Assembly (NCBI GenBank): GCA_030754315.1
Contig: JASMAO010000049.1
Span: 1-8,518 of the forward strand
DNA length: 8,518 nt
Source of the DNA: SAR202 cluster bacterium
GTDB taxonomy: Bacteria > Chloroflexota > Dehalococcoidia > Lucifugimonadales > JASMAO01
Direction of reading: 5' to 3'
The stretch's first letter is position 1; each line of letters opens with the position of its first letter. The notes under the pieces are model-generated. The model made no database searches. It was not told the origin of the DNA and was given only the letters and a program-made list of their open reading frames with translations. The position numbers and the translations under genes are program-made. This document shows positions 5,693 to 8,518 of this stretch, one piece after another.

Positions 5693-6892
5693 TTGACAGA
5701 ATTACAGTACGTGGAGTCAGCCAAGGCACATTTCGGAACGTTGTTGCAACAGCAACTGGAGAGGATAGAACGTCTGAGTCAAGAAAGAGAGTGGGTCAAC
5801 TATTCGGACCATAGGCCAGTGATAATAGGCATGATTGGTGGAGACGGTATTGGGCCAACCATCAGTGCAGAAACCAAACGGATTTTAGAAAACCTTCTAC
5901 TCGATGAAGTGACAAACGGAAGGATCGAATTCCGCGTGATAGATGGTCTCACGATCGAAAATCGTGCAGAAAAGATGCAAGCGATTCCTGAGGATGTGCT
6001 GGCCAAAATAAAAGACTGCCACGTGACACTGAAAGGGCCAACTCACACGCCAGAAAAAGGGGACGGGTGGCCGAATATAGAAAGCGCCAACGTAAGGATG
6101 CGTAAAGAACTCGACCTGTTCGCCAACGTGCGTCCAGTGCGTATTCCACAAGATGGCATAGATTGGACATTTTTTCGGGAGAACACAGAAGACCTGTACG
6201 CAGTAGGAAGCCAGGGCATCAACGTGACCTCAGATCTAGCAATCGACTTCAGGGTAATAACAACTCCTGGATCAGAGCGCATCATTGAAGCCGCCTTCGC
6301 ACACGCTAAGCGTACCGGCAAGACAAAGGTAACAGTTGTAACTAAGGCTAATGTCGTAAAGACAACCGACGGCAAATTCCTAGACATCGCCCGAATCGTA
6401 GCAGAGAGATATCCAACCATTGAATGGGACAGTTGGTACATTGACATAATGACCGCCAAATTACTTGATCCTCACCGCCGTCGTGATTTCCAGGTGCTCG
6501 TGTTACCTAATCTTTATGGAGACATCCTAACTGACGAGGCAGCCGAAATTCAGGGGGGAGTAGGAACTGCGGGAAGCGCCAATCTCGGCAAGCGGTACGC
6601 CATGTTCGAGGCAATCCATGGATCTGCGCCTAGGATGGTGACTGAAGGCCGTGACAAATATGCGGATCCAAGTTCACTCCTAAGGGCCGGTGCGATGATG
6701 TTAGAACACATAGGTCATGATGACCTTGGAATCCGCCTCCACAAGGCAATCGATATCTGCGGGCAATACGAACGCGAAATCTCTGTGACTGGTAGGGATA
6801 GCGGGGCGACAAGCTCGGAGTTCGGTGATTACATCATGGCTACTGTAGGAGATTCCGAACTGGAATCGAAATGGGAAGGGTATGTGAAGTGA
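5693..6892 (+). CDS. icd: Isocitrate/isopropylmalate dehydrogenase family, probably isocitrate dehydrogenase
   Basis: It is predicted to oxidise and decarboxylate isocitrate to 2-oxoglutarate in the TCA cycle. The substrate site is complete: S131-x-N133-x-x-x-R137 and R147, then R162 and Y169 in FFRENTEDLY. The spacings from S131 to R137, R137 to R147, and R162 to Y169 equal those of E. coli Icd. K218 and N220 (TKANVVK) and the metal aspartates D251, D277 and D281 are also present. The Ser in SxNxxxR fits isocitrate, not isopropylmalate. The cofactor loop reads HGSAPRM (H309, R314, M315), neither the classical NADP pair KY nor the NAD pair DI, so the cofactor is unclear. An N-terminal extension of about 40 residues, partly helical and charged, precedes the GGDGIGP loop. 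The TTG start has a strong GGGAGG (5679-5684) 8 bases upstream. It lies 87 bases after the carboxyltransferase gene and 86 before mdh, probably in one transcript. Confidence 0.88.
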   Translation: MTELQYVESAKAHFGTLLQQQLERIERLSQEREWVNYSDHRPVIIGMIGGDGIGPTISAETKRILENLLLDEVTNGRIEFRVIDGLTIENRAEKMQAIPEDVLAKIKDCHVTLKGPTHTPEKGDGWPNIESANVRMRKELDLFANVRPVRIPQDGIDWTFFRENTEDLYAVGSQGINVTSDLAIDFRVITTPGSERIIEAAFAHAKRTGKTKVTVVTKANVVKTTDGKFLDIARIVAERYPTIEWDSWYIDIMTAKLLDPHRRRDFQVLVLPNLYGDILTDEAAEIQGGVGTAGSANLGKRYAMFEAIHGSAPRMVTEGRDKYADPSSLLRAGAMMLEHIGHDDLGIRLHKAIDICGQYEREISVTGRDSGATSSEFGDYIMATVGDSELESKWEGYVK

Positions 6893-6978
6893 GCAAGGGA
6901 TAGCGTGCGAAAATAGGTGCCTGAAAAAACCGTTTCGCTGGGAATCTCACCTAATAAACTCAGGAGTGTCCATTTTAA

Positions 6979-7911
6979 ATGCGAAAGAAAGTGACTGTCG
7001 TTGGAGCAGGAAATGTTGGAGCAACAACCGCGCAGCGGATTTTTGATAATGGGTACGCTGACGTAGTATTGGTTGACATTATACCGGGATTACCACAAGG
7101 CAAAGCATTGGACATGCTGGAGACTGGTCCAATTGTCGGCTCTGATTCAAGTGTAATAGGAACGAACGTTTACGAAGACACAGCGGGTTCAGACGTCATC
7201 GTAGTCACGTCTGGACTGCCAAGGAAGCCGGGTATGAGCCGGGACGACCTGCTGATCAAAAACATGAGAATTGTCACCACCGTGATCGAAGAAACAACTA
7301 AGCTTTCGCCCGAATCTGTGGTTATAGTTGTTACCAATCCGCTAGACGCTATGGTCCAGCAGGCATTCAATGTCAGTGGTTTTCCGAAAAGCCGAGTAGT
7401 CGGCATGGCAGGAATCCTCGACACAGGGAGGTTCCGAACTTTCATCGCCGAAGAATTAAATGTATCAGTCGATTCGGTGACAGCATTCGTACTCGGTGGA
7501 CATGGAGACACTATGGTCCCCGTAGCCTCCGCAACCACTGTTGGGGGCACTCACATTTCGAAATTAATGTCCACCATGAAGTTAGAACAACTCGTTCAAC
7601 GAACGCGCGATGGTGGCGCTGAGATTGTCAACCTACTCAAATCAGGCAGTGCCTATTACGCACCATCTGCTTCAATCGAGCAAATGGTGAAAGCAATCCT
7701 TTTCGATAAGAAAGAAATCCTCCCATGTGCCGCATATCTTGAGGGAGAATATGGAATTGATGGCCTATACGTTGGAGTCCCAGTAAAGCTCGGCGCAAGT
7801 GGTATAGAAGAAATCATCGAATTCGACTTGTCTGAAGACGAGTTCACTGCACTTCGACGATCCGCGGACGCAGTACGTGAACTAGTTGATGTGATGGCTA
7901 AAGCAGATTGA
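6979..7911 (+). CDS. mdh: Malate dehydrogenase (LDH-like, NAD-dependent)
   Basis: This cytoplasmic enzyme interconverts malate and oxaloacetate with NAD. The Rossmann loop GAGNVGA (10-16) and D33 at the end of the second strand indicate NAD over NADP. R82 in GLPRKPGMSR is the residue that marks malate dehydrogenase; lactate dehydrogenase has Gln there. Further substrate and catalytic residues are R88, N120 (TNPLDAM), D148 and R151 (LDTGRFR) and the proton-relay H175 (GGHGDTMVP). The length of 310 residues and the NLLKSGSAYYAPSAS stretch closely resemble the Chloroflexus-type enzyme. ATG 6979 is preceded by AGGAG at 6962-6966, with a rather long 12-base spacing. It is the last gene of the rightward run, so oxaloacetate made by the carboxyltransferase upstream can pass directly to it. 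Confidence 0.97.
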   Translation: MRKKVTVVGAGNVGATTAQRIFDNGYADVVLVDIIPGLPQGKALDMLETGPIVGSDSSVIGTNVYEDTAGSDVIVVTSGLPRKPGMSRDDLLIKNMRIVTTVIEETTKLSPESVVIVVTNPLDAMVQQAFNVSGFPKSRVVGMAGILDTGRFRTFIAEELNVSVDSVTAFVLGGHGDTMVPVASATTVGGTHISKLMSTMKLEQLVQRTRDGGAEIVNLLKSGSAYYAPSASIEQMVKAILFDKKEILPCAAYLEGEYGIDGLYVGVPVKLGASGIEEIIEFDLSEDEFTALRRSADAVRELVDVMAKAD

Positions 7912-8111
7912 CGAAGCTATATTCGGTTGCTATAAGTAGGCCTTAGCTAAATCTTTCTTTGATTCATTCCTCATGGAGATAAATCTAGTCGGAACTCGCG
8001 AAACATAACTTAGATTTATACTATCGCTTCAACGCATGGCCCCTATTAAACATAGGGGCAGTATCTTAACTGAGAACCCAGCAACATCCAAATTTATTAA
8101 TCCACCCTATT
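7912..8111. other. Convergent intergenic region with two stem-loops
   Basis: This 200-base gap lies between the converging mdh and HdrB-like genes. It contains no gene I can support. Two perfect inverted repeats are present: ATAAATCTA (7979-7987) with TAGATTTAT (8011-8019), and the compact hairpin at 8039-8059 listed separately. A smaller dyad, CCCTA (8105-8109) with TAGGG (8113-8117), overlaps the stop of the minus-strand gene. Transcripts from both sides probably end here. Confidence 0.5.
8039..8059. terminator. Candidate hairpin terminator between convergent genes
   Basis: GCCCCTAT (8039-8046) and ATAGGGGC (8052-8059) form a perfect 8-bp, GC-rich stem with the 5-base loop TAAAC. It sits between two converging genes and could act on either strand. 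There is no proper U-run after it in either direction (AGTATCTTAAC follows on the plus strand), so it is not a canonical intrinsic terminator. Confidence 0.45.
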
Positions 8112-8518
8112 TTAGGGGGATACCCCAACCTCCGAAAGCATGCGCTTGGTAGAAACGATGTGTTTGTTCAAACGCATCTTTTTAGGATTTATTCCCAAAG
8201 CAAGGCCCAACATCTGAGGAAGGTGAAGAATGGGTAACTCTATAGGGACTTTGGCCTGGGAGGATGCTTGTGGCTGATAACCATCAAGATTGAGATGGCA
8301 CAGAGGGCAAGGGGTCACCATTGCATCAGCACCTAGACCCTTGGCATCTAGAGTGTGATTGGCGACCATTTTCATAGAGTTAGTCTCATTGATTGTTAGG
8401 ATTGGAAAACCGCAGCACAGACTTTTACCAGCGTAGTCTATTACTTCAGCTCCTAGCGCCTCTATAACACGCTCTAGGGAGTCCTCACGGTCAGGATGAT
8501 CCTCGAATTTCAAGGCAC
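8112..8518 (-). CDS. HdrB-like CCG-domain protein, C-terminal part
   Basis: The gene is cut by the right edge; the frame stays open past the TTG at 8513, so that codon need not be the start. The visible part holds the second half of a cysteine-rich CCG domain: a CCG at residues 33-35 (counted from that TTG), then 34 residues, then CPLC (69-72). LPILHLPQMLGLALG and RLNKHIVST follow. This matches the C-terminal CCG domain of heterodisulfide reductase subunit B, where such cysteines hold a non-cubane [4Fe-4S] cluster. Related domains occur in some succinate dehydrogenase/fumarate reductase and lactate or glycolate oxidase subunits. Non-methanogens use HdrB-like proteins in electron-transfer complexes whose substrates vary, so the exact role cannot be read here. 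It converges on the TCA-cycle run and is probably part of a leftward operon beyond the window. Confidence 0.85.
   Translation of the reverse strand, partial: ALKFEDHPDREDSLERVIEALGAEVIDYAGKSLCCGFPILTINETNSMKMVANHTLDAKGLGADAMVTPCPLCHLNLDGYQPQASSQAKVPIELPILHLPQMLGLALGINPKKMRLNKHIVSTKRMLSEVGVSP

Noticed and set aside
6043..6459. 138-codon open frame on the minus strand
   Set aside because: It lies entirely within the well-supported isocitrate dehydrogenase gene on the other strand; its translation has low complexity and no recognisable motif.
5693..6892. 3-isopropylmalate dehydrogenase
   Set aside because: The SxNxxxR isocitrate-binding motif is intact and no leucine-pathway gene is nearby; the TCA-cycle neighbours fit isocitrate dehydrogenase.
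7170..7550. 126-codon open frame on the minus strand
   Set aside because: It is antisense to the catalytic core of malate dehydrogenase and its Ser/Thr/Pro-rich translation is typical of a shadow frame.
6979..7911. Lactate dehydrogenase
   Set aside because: Arg82 in GLPRKPG is the malate dehydrogenase specificity residue; lactate dehydrogenases have Gln at that position.

Overview
The window holds chromosomal housekeeping genes from a mid-GC bacterium, probably a member of Chloroflexota (SAR202/Dehalococcoidia-like). The lineage call is an inference. It rests on the strong resemblance of the malate dehydrogenase to the LDH-like enzyme of Chloroflexus, on a two-subunit style pyruvate carboxylase B chain, and on an HdrB-like gene beside TCA-cycle genes. 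No mobile element, CRISPR array, rRNA or tRNA was seen.

Layout, left to right. The end of a two-helix membrane protein (2-298, +; left edge open) is followed by a 64-residue Trm112-like zinc protein (351-545, +). Dihydropteroate synthase, folP, runs the opposite way (1479-619, -) and shares a short divergent control region with an acyl-CoA carboxylase carboxyltransferase subunit (about 1613-3175, +). A 69-residue protein of unknown function overlaps that gene's stop codon by ATGA (3172-3381, +). A 337-base gap follows with no convincing gene but three dyad symmetries, including a perfect 22-base palindrome at 3514-3535. Then come pyruvate/oxaloacetate carboxyltransferase with a fused biotinyl domain (3719-5605, +), an isocitrate dehydrogenase-family enzyme (5693-6892, +) and malate dehydrogenase (6979-7911, +). 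After a 200-base convergent gap with stem-loops lies the C-terminal part of an HdrB-like CCG-domain protein (8518-8112, -), cut by the right edge.

How the genes work together: three adjacent genes handle oxaloacetate, malate and (iso)citrate, so pyruvate carboxylation and TCA-cycle steps are probably expressed together. The acyl-CoA carboxyltransferase upstream uses the same biotin chemistry. No biotin carboxylase (AccC/PycA) lies in the window, so the two carboxyltransferases must take carboxybiotin from a subunit encoded elsewhere, share one, or pass the carboxyl group between each other as in transcarboxylase.

Most of the window is ordinary metabolism. I found no clear new system. The points most worth a second look are the biotin gene set without a biotin carboxylase, the unknown coupled 69-residue protein, the palindrome-rich gap before the pyruvate carboxylase gene, and the non-standard cofactor-site residues in the isocitrate dehydrogenase-like enzyme.
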